Source: Bradyrhizobium betae | GTDB lineage: Bacteria > Pseudomonadota > Alphaproteobacteria > Rhizobiales > Xanthobacteraceae | Direction: 5' to 3' | Length of the DNA: 64,000 nt | NCBI RefSeq assembly: GCF_008932115.1 | Contig: NZ_CP044543.1 | Location: 7,074,501-7,138,500 of the forward strand | Notes under the pieces: generated by a model | The model's database searches: none | Seen by the model: the letters and a program-made list of their open reading frames with translations, nothing else | Told to the model about the DNA's origin: nothing | In this document: piece by piece, positions 39,825 through 48,418 of the stretch | How the letters are laid out: each line of letters starts with the position of its first letter | Numbering within the stretch: the stretch's first letter is position 1 | Program-made: the position numbers and the translations under genes

Positions 39825-40143
39825 AGCGGCCGCGAGCACCATTGTGACACAGAAAGATTCCTATCAGCCGCCCGCATTGCGCCGTCAGCAGACACAATCG
39901 CGACACAATCATTGATTGCATTGCTGCAAGATCGGCTGGATCGTTCTGACGACAAGAACATCGGCGACGGCGTCTTTTGTGGTCTGCCGGAATTGCGCTT
40001 TCCGCTTTGACAAAACGCGATCGTCCGCAAACCAATTCCACTTGCGAGCTCGTCTGAACCGGCGCAGCATCCGACTGCTGGCCTCAGGCCGAACATCACG
40101 CGCGAAAAATCGTGCGGATCAAAACAGAAAATGGAGGAAACGA
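39825..40143. other. Intergenic, no gene seen
   Basis: The 319 bases between the GntR gene and the MBL-fold gene include an AT-richer part. Only weak frames without ribosome sites are present. The promoter of the MBL gene should be near 40050-40125. No repeat or hairpin of note. Confidence 0.45.
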
Positions 40144-41127
40144 ATGACGCTCGATGTCTCACGTCGGTCCCTGCTCGCACTCGGCGCCGGCCTTGGCCTT
40201 GGCCTTGGCGCCAGCGCACTGCTCGGCGGCAGTGCGCTCGCTCGCGCTCCCAAGCTCGGCACCCAGACGCCCTACTGGCACCGCTTCAACCTCGGCGATG
40301 CCGAGGTGACCGTCGTGTCCGACGGACCGCTGCCGCTCGGCGATCCCTCCGGCACCTTCACCGGCGTTCCCAAGGAGGAGGTGAAGAAGATGCTCGCCGA
40401 CAATTTCCTGTCGCCGGATAACGTCGTACTCGAGCAGAACTCGCCGATCGTGAACACCGGCGACAAGCTGATCCTGTTCGATACCGGCATGGGCAGCTCG
40501 AAAATGTTCGGCCCCACCACCGGCCGGCAGCAGAAGAGCATGATGGAGGCCGGCATCAAGCCGGGGGATATCGACGCCGTGGTCTGCTCCCACGCGCATG
40601 TCGACCACATCGGCGGCATCGTGGATGCCGACAACAAGCCGCTGTTTCCGAACGCGCAGATCTACATCTCCCAGACCGATTTCGACTTCTGGACCGATGA
40701 AGGCAAGATGGGGAGCCCGGCCAAGGACTTCGTCGTCCACGCCCGCAAGAATCTGCTGCCGGTCCGCGACCGCATCGTGTTCTTCAAGGACGGTCAGGAG
40801 TTCCTGCCCGGCGTGCAGGCAATCTCCGCGCCCGGCCATACCGTCGGCCACACCATCTTCATGGTCTCCTCGGCCGGAAAGTCCTTCGCGTTCCTCGGCG
40901 ACCTCTCGCACCATTCGGTGCTGCTGTTGGAGCGGCCGCGGATGGAGTTCTCCTACGACACCGACCCCAAGCAGGCGGCAGATTCGCGCGTAAAACTGCT
41001 CACCATGCTTGCGGCCAACAAGGTCCCGGTGATGTCCTATCACTTCGCCTGGCCGGGCTATGGCCATGTCGCCAAGGCCGGCGACGGCTTCCGCTATTAT
41101 GCCGAGCCGATGCAGATGACGCTGTAG
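40144..41127 (+). CDS. Exported MBL-fold metallohydrolase
   Basis: A 327-residue protein starting at ATG 40144 after GGAGGAAACGA. A twin-arginine signal is likely: SRRSLLALGAGLGLGLGASA (residues 6-25), cleaved near residue 35. The metallo-beta-lactamase motif SHAHVDHIGG (H150, H152, D154, H155) binds two metals; further ligands are in GHTVGH and the final HF. Tat export implies the metal is loaded in the cytosol. Relatives are lactonases and quorum quenchers as well as aryl sulfatases; the substrate is open. Confidence 0.88.
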   Translation: MTLDVSRRSLLALGAGLGLGLGASALLGGSALARAPKLGTQTPYWHRFNLGDAEVTVVSDGPLPLGDPSGTFTGVPKEEVKKMLADNFLSPDNVVLEQNSPIVNTGDKLILFDTGMGSSKMFGPTTGRQQKSMMEAGIKPGDIDAVVCSHAHVDHIGGIVDADNKPLFPNAQIYISQTDFDFWTDEGKMGSPAKDFVVHARKNLLPVRDRIVFFKDGQEFLPGVQAISAPGHTVGHTIFMVSSAGKSFAFLGDLSHHSVLLLERPRMEFSYDTDPKQAADSRVKLLTMLAANKVPVMSYHFAWPGYGHVAKAGDGFRYYAEPMQMTL

Positions 41128-41214
41128 GTCGAGATCAGCTCCGGGTGGCGCACTCGCGCCGCCCGGACCCGCTATCGGTGGCAGCGCAAGGCCGAATGCC
41201 CCACCGGTTCGGCA

Positions 41215-41676
41215 TCACGCCGTCGACCTCTCCATCAGCGTGAGAGTCACGCTGTTATGGTCGATCCGGTCGAACGTGATCCAGCCGATCCGTGCGTAGA
41301 GCGCCTCGCTGCGCGGCGTGAACAGATACAGCCGATCGTAGCCGAGCGCTGCGGCCGCGCCGACGGCGTGCAAGCTCAGCGCGGAGGCGATGCCCCTGCC
41401 CCTCAATTCGTCCGGCACGTACACCGAAGATAGCCAGGGTGTCAGATGGGTGTGGGTCACCGTCGTGGCCAAAAGGCCCGCCGAACCGAGCAGCGCCCCG
41501 TCCTCCGACAGCGCAATGAAGGCCATCGGCAGCGCACCTCTCTGGAGCGACCGACGAAGCCTCTCGGTTCGGTCCGCGCGCGTCATGGCCGGCGTGAGAT
41601 AGCAGAATTCCGCGTGCTGCCAGGCTGCGATCGTTTCAAGATGTTCGTGGTGGTCCGCCAAATAGGCAATTTTCAT
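41215..41676 (-). CDS. GNAT-family N-acetyltransferase
   Basis: A 153-residue cytosolic acyltransferase. I start it at ATG 41676. The acetyl-CoA binding motif A is in SVYVPDELRGRGIASALS (R/Q-x-x-G-x-G/A pattern), with strand beta-4 before it (TPWLSSVYV) and the beta-5/alpha-4 unit YLFTPRSEALYARIGWITFD after it. It acetylates an amine of an unknown small molecule or protein. No neighbour helps. Confidence 0.85.
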   Translation of the reverse strand: MKIAYLADHHEHLETIAAWQHAEFCYLTPAMTRADRTERLRRSLQRGALPMAFIALSEDGALLGSAGLLATTVTHTHLTPWLSSVYVPDELRGRGIASALSLHAVGAAAALGYDRLYLFTPRSEALYARIGWITFDRIDHNSVTLTLMERSTA

Positions 41677-41941
41677 GGAGATCACCGGAAGGTCAGCGAT
41701 CCAGTATAGGCGCTTCTGCCAAAGCGCGCGATGCGTCAGATTGGTGTTGCGCCGCTACATTCCGGTCCAATGGCGCGTACTCCTGAACGTCGGCTTACCA
41801 GCACAAAGCGGACGTAAGCTACCTCGGACATGATCGGCGGCTTGTGACCCATTGCGGCCCTCGACGTCGTCATTGCCTTAGAGAAAACCAAAGCTTAACT
41901 TTCGGTTGTCTAGATGCATCGACGCAATCCGAGGGGCAGGC

Positions 41942-42118
41942 ATGGAGCATTTGCTGCAAATCGTAGCCGCCGGAGCGCTCCTAGGTGTCTTCTACCTGTA
42001 CGTCGCGCTGGCTTACGTTCTTATGTTTGCGGTCAAGTTTTGGCCGGTCGTCCTGTTTTTTGCATTACTTCTGGCTGTTGTCTTCTTCGCGAGGCGAAAG
42101 AAACAACGGGATAGTTGA
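41942..42118 (+). CDS. Small two-TM protein (58 aa)
   Basis: ATG 41942 preceded by GAGGGG. Two adjacent hydrophobic segments (about residues 8-28 and 30-50, containing FYLYVALAYVLMFAVKFWPV) and a basic tail RRKKQR on the cytosolic side. No family recognised. It stands alone between the GNAT gene and a lipoprotein gene. Confidence 0.6.
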   Translation: MEHLLQIVAAGALLGVFYLYVALAYVLMFAVKFWPVVLFFALLLAVVFFARRKKQRDS

Positions 42119-42186
42119 TCAACCCTCGCGATTTCCGCTCTGACCCAAAGCGGACATGACTGAGCCAACTGCGGCCGCCAAGAACC

Positions 42187-42879
42187 TCATTCGTCTCTTC
42201 GATAAAAATCGCGTGCAGTCAGCTCGTTGGCGAGCGTGTTTCGGGAGTGGTATTGATCTCCGTCCAGATGAGTTTTCATGGCCTTAAGCCACGGCAGCTT
42301 TGCTTGAATGCCGGCCGTCAACGGGTCTTGAGTTACCTCAATGGCAACGTCGCGGAGTGAAACTCCAGAGCCGAATGTTGCCGCTAGATTTCTTGGATCA
42401 ATCTGTTCAACCGACTTCGGATCATCGAGATCACGAAATCTGACCAACATCGGAACTTCGTCGACCTTCAACACCCGGTGCGCATGCTGCTCTCTCAATA
42501 GCCGCACTTGCGGAAGGGGATCGGTCTCGCTCTTGATCAAGTCGGCAAAAGCATGAAACAGCATCCATGCAGGACCACCTAAATCTCCATATCCAGCTTT
42601 CGGCCCATGCAGAAGCGCGAAAAGCGTACCGTGAAGCCCGAGATCGACCACAACAGCTTCGCCGCTAACCTCATTGCCGAAGCCTCCCATAGAGCCGAAG
42701 AGGCCCCTCGTGTCGGACTGCTTGACTTGAACGACGCCTGAACCGCTGACAAGCTTTCCATCAACTTCTACGTTAATTGTTAAGCGGTATCTGATGGTCT
42801 CGCTTAGGCTACCACAGCCAGTTAGTGCGCTCACAAGAACGCAGAGCGCAGCCAGCCGTTTCGCGAGCAGTGGAGCCAT
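42187..42879 (-). CDS. Lipoprotein, unknown function
   Basis: A 230-residue protein starting at ATG 42879 with a short signal peptide and a lipobox (ALCVLVSALTGCGS; the Cys is about residue 23). The mature part is beta-rich early (RLTINVEVDGKLVSGSGVVQ) and then helical. The +2 residue after the Cys is Gly, so outer-membrane retention is likely. The base composition is slightly AT-richer than the neighbours. No domain recognised. Confidence 0.72.
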   Translation of the reverse strand: MAPLLAKRLAALCVLVSALTGCGSLSETIRYRLTINVEVDGKLVSGSGVVQVKQSDTRGLFGSMGGFGNEVSGEAVVVDLGLHGTLFALLHGPKAGYGDLGGPAWMLFHAFADLIKSETDPLPQVRLLREQHAHRVLKVDEVPMLVRFRDLDDPKSVEQIDPRNLAATFGSGVSLRDVAIEVTQDPLTAGIQAKLPWLKAMKTHLDGDQYHSRNTLANELTARDFYRRDE

Positions 42880-43146
42880 CGCCGCACCGATACTACGCCG
42901 CAAATCTGGTCGAGCTTGCTGGCGCTCTAACAAGCTTTGGTTGTGCGTGGCAACAAACTAAAGTTCAGTAAATGTCGATCCTCTCGGCCGACCATGTCTG
43001 CTCCCGGGGCAAGCTACGACATCCCGCTTCGGCGCCCGAAGTCTTAGTTTGACCCATCCCTCACCTGCGGTGAGGTCCGCCAATGCGCTGCTGTCAGCGA
43101 CAGAGCGGACCTCGTACGAACTGCCGCACGGGTGTGTAAGTCTACG

Positions 43147-43866
43147 TTAGCACCCCAACTTGTCAGCGATCCCGCCAAAATCCCTGGCGACGATGTCCCA
43201 GTTGCCGGTGGCCTCGAAGTCCACCTTCTGGTGCGGCCCGTACTCGGTCGGCCTTGCGACGAACGCGGTCTTCAGTCCATTCTTCTGGGCGGCGGCGAGA
43301 TCGCCGTTGTGGGCGGCGACCATCATCACCTCTTCCGGCTTGAGGCATAGAAGACGCGCGGCGCCGAGATAGGTCTCGGGATCGGGCTTGTAGTGCTCGA
43401 ACAGCTCGGCCGACATGATGAGGTCCCAGGGAAGGCCCGCAAACTTCGCCATGTTGGTGAGCAGCGCGACGTTGCCGTTCGACAGCGGCGCGATCACGAA
43501 TTTCGTCTTCAGGCGCGTCAGGCCGGCGACGCTGTCGGGCCACGGATGCAGACGGTGCCAGCCCTTGGTGATGTGGTCGAGGTCGGCCTCGGTCAGGCCC
43601 TTGATCGCGAACTTCTCGACCAGCTTGTCCAGCGAGCGCCGGTGCAGGACGTCGAGGATGACATAGCCGCGCTCGGGATGCTTGCGCACGTCATCCATGG
43701 CGGCCGTGTACATGCCGCGCCAGCCATCGACCAGAGCGGTCCAGTCGGCGGTGATGCCGCGGCCCTTGCCCCACCACATGAGATCGCTGATCAGGCTGGT
43801 GCGCCAGTCCACGACGGTGCCGAACACGTCGAAGACGAGGGCTTTGACGGCGGTGAGATCGGACAT
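43147..43866 (-). CDS. Haloacid dehalogenase type II (HAD family)
   Basis: A 239-residue HAD hydrolase. Nucleophile motif I: VFDVFGTVVDW (D13). Motif II: APLSNGN. Motif III/IV: EHYKPDPETY with the catalytic Lys, and AAHNGDLAAAQK with the Asp. This arrangement matches L-2-haloacid dehalogenase, which converts 2-haloalkanoic acids to hydroxyacids with inversion. The phosphatase subgroup is similar. It follows the complex palindromic repeat at 43893-44014 and glpX on the same strand. Confidence 0.88.
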   Translation of the reverse strand: MSDLTAVKALVFDVFGTVVDWRTSLISDLMWWGKGRGITADWTALVDGWRGMYTAAMDDVRKHPERGYVILDVLHRRSLDKLVEKFAIKGLTEADLDHITKGWHRLHPWPDSVAGLTRLKTKFVIAPLSNGNVALLTNMAKFAGLPWDLIMSAELFEHYKPDPETYLGAARLLCLKPEEVMMVAAHNGDLAAAQKNGLKTAFVARPTEYGPHQKVDFEATGNWDIVARDFGGIADKLGC

Positions 43867-43892
43867 GTGCGCTTACCCTGATTGTTCTTGTT

Positions 43893-44014
43893 GTCATTCC
43901 GGGACGATGCGCAGCATCGAGCCCGGAATCCATTTTACTTCTGACTCTGCCGCCCGATGGATTCCGGGTTCTCCGGGCCGCGCGCTTTGCGCGGTCCCGT
44001 CGCCCCGGAATGAC
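43893..44014. repeat. Complex cruciform repeat (about 122 bp)
   Basis: Outer arms GTCATTCCGGG (43893-43903) and CCCGGAATGAC (44004-44014). Inside are GAGCCCGGAATCCAT (43919-43933) against ATGGATTCCGGGTTC (43957-43971) and two small hairpins, CGATGC-GCA-GCATCG and CGCGC-TTT-GCGCG. It would fold as a multi-branched structure. It ends eight bases before the glpX stop and resembles known rhizobial intergenic palindromes. Confidence 0.85.
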
Positions 44015-44022
44015 GGAGAACA

Positions 44023-45024
44023 TCAATCCAGATGGAACTTCGCCAGCTCGCGGTGCTCGGCCTTGATGTAGCGCACGGTGCCGGTGACGGAGCGCATCAC
44101 CACCGTCTCGGTCTCGATCACGCCGTCCTTGCGGAACTTGACGCCGGACAGCAGCGAGCCCGTGGTGACGCCGGTGGCGGCGAACAGACAATCGCCGCGC
44201 GCCATGTCCTCGATGCCGTAGATCATCTTGGGATCGTTGACGCCCATCTTGGCGGCGCGCTCGATCTTCTCGCCGGAATCGAGGATCAGGCGGCACTGCA
44301 TCTGGCCACCGATGCAGCGCAGCGCCACGGCCGCGAGCACGCCTTCCGGCGCACCGCCGGTGCCGAGATACATGTCGACGCCGGTGTTGTCGGGGTCGGC
44401 GCAGTGGATCACGCCCGCGACGTCGCCGTCGGTGATGAGACGCACGGCGGCGCCGGTCGAGCGCACACTCTCGATGATGCTGGCATGACGCGGACGGTCG
44501 AGCACGAGCACGGTGATGCCGTCAGGCTGGACACCCTTGGCCTTGGCGAGGCGGCGGACATTTTCGGCCGGCGTGGCGTCGAGCTCGACGACGCCCTTGG
44601 CATAGCCGGGGCCGATCGCGAGCTTCTGCATGTAGACGTCGGGCGCGTGCAGCAGCGTGCCGCCGTCGGCCATCGCCATCGTGGCGATCGAGCCCGGCAT
44701 GTTCTTGGCACACAGCGTGGTGCCTTCTAGCGGGTCGACCGCGATGTCGACCTGCGGGCCGGCGTTCATGCCGACCTTCTCTCCGATGAAGAGCATCGGC
44801 GCCTCGTCGCGCTCGCCCTCGCCGATCACGATGGTGCCTTCGATCGGCAGCTTGTTGAGCTCGCGCCGCATCGCGTCCACCGCGGCCTGGTCGGCCGCCT
44901 TCTCATTGCCGTGTCCGCGCAACCGCGCCGACGACACCGCCGCCCGCTCCGTCACGCGCACGATCTCCAGCGTGAGGATGCGCTCGAGCAACGCTTGCGG
45001 CGGGACTGAAATATGGGTCGACAT
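44023..45024 (-). CDS. glpX: Class II fructose-1,6-bisphosphatase
   Basis: A 333-residue enzyme of gluconeogenesis and the Calvin cycle. GTIVIGEGERDEAPMLFIGE, VDPLEGTTLCA, MPGSIATMAMADGG and GTGGAPEGVLAAVALRCIGG are the GlpX signatures; the DPLEG motif carries metal and substrate phosphate contacts. Some cyanobacterial homologues also hydrolyse sedoheptulose-1,7-bisphosphate. AAGGAG precedes ATG 45024. It follows hom by 81 bases on one strand (hom ends at 45106), a pairing usual in Rhizobiales. Confidence 0.95.
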   Translation of the reverse strand: MSTHISVPPQALLERILTLEIVRVTERAAVSSARLRGHGNEKAADQAAVDAMRRELNKLPIEGTIVIGEGERDEAPMLFIGEKVGMNAGPQVDIAVDPLEGTTLCAKNMPGSIATMAMADGGTLLHAPDVYMQKLAIGPGYAKGVVELDATPAENVRRLAKAKGVQPDGITVLVLDRPRHASIIESVRSTGAAVRLITDGDVAGVIHCADPDNTGVDMYLGTGGAPEGVLAAVALRCIGGQMQCRLILDSGEKIERAAKMGVNDPKMIYGIEDMARGDCLFAATGVTTGSLLSGVKFRKDGVIETETVVMRSVTGTVRYIKAEHRELAKFHLD

Positions 45025-45105
45025 CGGCTAACTCCTTCGAAACAGTTCTGGACGGAAATCTCCGTCCGCATCAATTCGTAACACCCACAGTTCGTTCGAA
45101 CCGTG

Positions 45106-46422
45106 TCAGTTCTTCTCGATCCGGATCACCTGCGGCCGTCCGCTGATCACCTTGTCCTTTTGAACGGCGGCGAGCGCGCGGCGCACGGCGTCCTCATGCG
45201 TGGCATAGGTGATCAGGATGACGGGCACGGGCACCGCCTTGCCGTCGGCGGACGCAGCGCCGCCATTGGGATGACGTTGCACGATCGACTCGATCGAAAT
45301 CTTCTGCTCCGCAAGCCGGGTCGCGATCGCGGCCGCCGTACCCGGGAAGTCGCGCGCCAGCAGGCGAATGTAGTAGCCGCCCTCGTGCCGCTCCATCGGC
45401 GCCTTCCTGGTATCGCGCAGCTGCGCGATCGGCCGGCCGAACGGATTGGCGCGGATGCCGCGCGCGACATCGGCGATATCGGCGACGACGGCCGATGCGG
45501 TCGCGGCGCCGCCGGCACCGGGCCCGACCAGCGTGATCGGCGGAATGCCCTCGCCATCGATCGTGACCGCATTGGTGACACCCATCACCTGCGCGATCGA
45601 GGAGGATTTGGGAACCATGGTCGGATGCACGCGCTGCTCGATGCCCTTGGCGGTGCGAACGGCAACGCCGAGCAGCTTGAGCCGGTAACCGAGCTCGTCG
45701 GCCGCGCGCAGATCCTCCGGCGCGATGGATGAGATACCTTCGACATACACCGCGCTTTGAGCAACTTTCGTGCCGAAAGCGAGGCTGGCGAGGATCGCGA
45801 GCTTCTGCGCGGTATCGTGGCCGTCCACGTCGAAGGACGGGTTGGCCTCGGCATAGCCGAGCCGCTGCGCATCCTTGAGACATTCGGCGAAGGACAGGCC
45901 CTCCTGCTCCATCCGGGTCAGGATGTAATTGCAGGTGCCGTTGAGGATGCCGTAGACGCGGTTGATGCCGGTTCCCGCAAGACCCTCGCGTAACGTTTTG
46001 ATGACGGGGATCGCGGCGCCGACGGCTGCCTCGTAATTCAGCGCACCGCCGTGCTTTTCGGCGGCCTTCGCCAGTTTCAGGCCGTGCTTGGCGAGCAGCG
46101 CCTTGTTGGCGGTGACAACGGACTTACCGGCGTTGAGCGCAGCTTCCACCGCAGACAGCGCGGGATCGCCGGCGCCGCCCATCAGCTCGACGAAGCAGTC
46201 GATGCCGGGATGCGTAGCCAGCGCCATCGGATCCTTGACCCATTCGACGCCGCGCAGGTCGACGCTGCGCTTCTTCGCCTTGGAGCGCGCAGTGACGGCA
46301 ACAACGCGAATGCCACGACCGCTGCGGCCCGCCAGCACGCGCGCCTGCGTTTCAATCAAACGGACAACTTCGGCGCCCACGGTGCCGAGCCCCGCTATGC
46401 CCACTTTCAGGGGTGCAACCAT
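45106..46422 (-). CDS. hom: Homoserine dehydrogenase
   Basis: A 438-residue enzyme reducing aspartate semialdehyde to homoserine, the branch point to threonine and methionine. The NAD(P)-binding fold opens with KVGIAGLGTVGAEVVRLI. The catalytic domain has GILNGTCNYILTRMEQEGLS and DAQRLGYAEANPSFDVDGHD. The C-terminal ACT domain (about residues 350-430, YYIRLLARDFPG) allows threonine feedback. It follows alaC by 30 bases, so the two can be co-transcribed. Confidence 0.95.
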   Translation of the reverse strand: MVAPLKVGIAGLGTVGAEVVRLIETQARVLAGRSGRGIRVVAVTARSKAKKRSVDLRGVEWVKDPMALATHPGIDCFVELMGGAGDPALSAVEAALNAGKSVVTANKALLAKHGLKLAKAAEKHGGALNYEAAVGAAIPVIKTLREGLAGTGINRVYGILNGTCNYILTRMEQEGLSFAECLKDAQRLGYAEANPSFDVDGHDTAQKLAILASLAFGTKVAQSAVYVEGISSIAPEDLRAADELGYRLKLLGVAVRTAKGIEQRVHPTMVPKSSSIAQVMGVTNAVTIDGEGIPPITLVGPGAGGAATASAVVADIADVARGIRANPFGRPIAQLRDTRKAPMERHEGGYYIRLLARDFPGTAAAIATRLAEQKISIESIVQRHPNGGAASADGKAVPVPVILITYATHEDAVRRALAAVQKDKVISGRPQVIRIEKN

Positions 46423-46451
46423 GATGCCTTGGAAAACCTGTCGAAGAGAAC

Positions 46452-47672
46452 TTAACGCCGATTGGCGAGCGGAACGACGTTGTGCAACGTTTCGATGCCG
46501 CTTTCAAGGAAGCGGCGCACGCCGCGAGCGGCCTGCCTGATCCGTTGCTCGTTTTCCACCATGGCGATGCGGACATATCCTTCACCATGCTCGCCGAAGC
46601 CGACGCCGGGCGAGACCGCGACGCCGGATTTCTCCACCATCAGGGTCGCGAACTGCATGCTGCCGACGCTGCGGAAAGCCTCCGGCAACGGCACCCAGGC
46701 GAACATCGAGGCCTCCGGCGGCGGAATCTCCCACCCGGCGCGCCCGAACGATTCCACCAGCGCATCGCGGCGCTTGCGATAGGTGTCGCGCATCTCCCTG
46801 ATGCAATCGTCGGGGCCGTTCAGCGCGGCGGTCGCGGCGACCTGCACCGGCGTGAAGGCGCCGTAGTCGAGATAGGATTTGACGCGGGCAAGAGCTGCGA
46901 TCACGCGCTCATTGCCGACCGCAAAGCCCATGCGCCAGCCGGCCATCGAATAAGTCTTCGACATCGAGGTGAACTCGACGGTGACGTCGATGGCGCCGGG
47001 CACCTGCAGCACCGAGGGCGGCGGGTTGTTCTCGTCGAAATAGACCTCGGCATAAGCAAGGTCGGACAGGATCAGGATCTCGTGCTTCTTCGCGAAGGCG
47101 ACGAGATCCTTGTAGAAATCGAGGCTCGCGACATAGGCGGTCGGGTTCGAGGGATAGCAAACGACCAGCGCCAGCGGCTTCGGGATCGAATGTACGATCG
47201 CCCGCTCCACCGCCTCGAAGAACTGCGGCGTCGGCTCCGAGGGCACCGAGCGGATCACGCCGCCAGCCATCAGGAAGCCGAAGGCATGAATCGGGTAGCT
47301 CGGGTTCGGACACAGGATGACATCGCCGGGCGCGGTGATCGCCTGCGCCACGTTGGCAAAACCCTCCTTCGAGCCGAGCGTCGCCACCACCTGGGTGTCG
47401 GGATTGAGCTTCACGCCAAAGCGGCGGTCGTAGTATCCGGCTTGCGCCTTGCGCAGGCCGTTGATGCCACGGGAGGCCGAGTAGCGGTCCGTGCGCGGCT
47501 TGCCGAGCGTCTCCTTGAGCTTCTCCAGCACATGCGCCGGGGCCGGCAGATCCGGATTGCCCATGCCGAGATCGATGATATCGGCGCCTGCATTCCGCGC
47601 GGCCGCCTTGGCCCGGTTGACCTGCTCGAATACGTAGGGCGGAAGGCGGCGGATGCGGTAAAATTCTTCCAT
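46452..47672 (-). CDS. alaC: Class I/II aminotransferase, AlaC type
   Basis: A 406-residue PLP enzyme. I start it at ATG 47672 (MEEFYRIRRLPPYVFEQVNR), which closely matches E. coli AlaC, a glutamate-pyruvate transaminase. PLP lysine in SMSKTYSMAGWRMGF, GSKEGFANVA at the cofactor phosphate, and YPSNPTAYV are clear. Many annotations call this family LL-diaminopimelate or aspartate aminotransferase; the RLPPYVF start favours AlaC. Its partner hom suggests amino acid biosynthesis. Confidence 0.87.
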   Translation of the reverse strand: MEEFYRIRRLPPYVFEQVNRAKAAARNAGADIIDLGMGNPDLPAPAHVLEKLKETLGKPRTDRYSASRGINGLRKAQAGYYDRRFGVKLNPDTQVVATLGSKEGFANVAQAITAPGDVILCPNPSYPIHAFGFLMAGGVIRSVPSEPTPQFFEAVERAIVHSIPKPLALVVCYPSNPTAYVASLDFYKDLVAFAKKHEILILSDLAYAEVYFDENNPPPSVLQVPGAIDVTVEFTSMSKTYSMAGWRMGFAVGNERVIAALARVKSYLDYGAFTPVQVAATAALNGPDDCIREMRDTYRKRRDALVESFGRAGWEIPPPEASMFAWVPLPEAFRSVGSMQFATLMVEKSGVAVSPGVGFGEHGEGYVRIAMVENEQRIRQAARGVRRFLESGIETLHNVVPLANRR

Positions 47673-47887
47673 GGCTCTCTGGGCTCCGGGCAACCGGTCA
47701 GGACAGAATCGACGGGTAGTGACGCCGATCGGAAAGGCAGCTGCTCCTCGCGCAAAACTCACTCAAGATCAAATACTTGGAGCGACTTTCGGCGACAAGG
47801 GCTGAGCGCCTTCGCCCTGACTCTCGGCTGATTTGAAGTCTTTTTAGCACGGCGCGGCGGGGGCGCCAGCGATTACCTTGCGCCGCC

Positions 47888-48163
47888 TCATTTGGCGTCT
47901 TTGGCAGCGACCGCCTGGCGGTCGCGTGCAGCTGCAAGCTCGGCCTCGATCTTGGCGCGCTGGTCCGGCGGGATGACCGCCTGATCACGGTCCGGCGGCA
48001 GGTCATGCACCGGCAGGTAGCTGGCGGGCTCCCGGGGATGGGCTTGCGCATCGGTGGGGGTGTAGTCCGCGAGCTGGCTCGAGCAGCCGCCCAGAGCGAG
48101 CGCCGCTATCAGCAGCGCGCCACGGATCGGCAGCGACTTTTGCAGATCCCTCAACGCCAACAC
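47888..48163 (-). CDS. Small lipoprotein (91 aa)
   Basis: A 91-residue protein probably starting at GTG 48163 (AGGGGA upstream). The lipobox LALGGCSS puts the lipidated Cys at about residue 27. The mature chain is proline- and charge-rich (REPASYLPVHDLPPDRDQAV, then a coiled-coil-like AEIEAELAAARDRQ). It is an outer-membrane or periplasmic-facing lipoprotein without a named family. Confidence 0.7.
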   Translation of the reverse strand: MLALRDLQKSLPIRGALLIAALALGGCSSQLADYTPTDAQAHPREPASYLPVHDLPPDRDQAVIPPDQRAKIEAELAAARDRQAVAAKDAK

Positions 48164-48418
48164 TTGGGAAATCCCCTACTCGTCCCAACGCCAGGCTGGA
48201 GGGAGCTTATCCCAACAACCTGCCCAAGCTCAAACCATTGCTGCCCACAAATGGTACGAGCGAGAATTCATCCAAGGCCCACTGGTCCAAGACGTGCATC
48301 CTGATTGTGACGAAACCAAGAAGCTTTGTCGCAGTGCAGCACATCTTGGAGCGTGTTTAACGCCAAAGATGCGAGCTTCGCGGTGACGAATACGGAATGA
48401 ATCGTTACTGTTCTGCTC

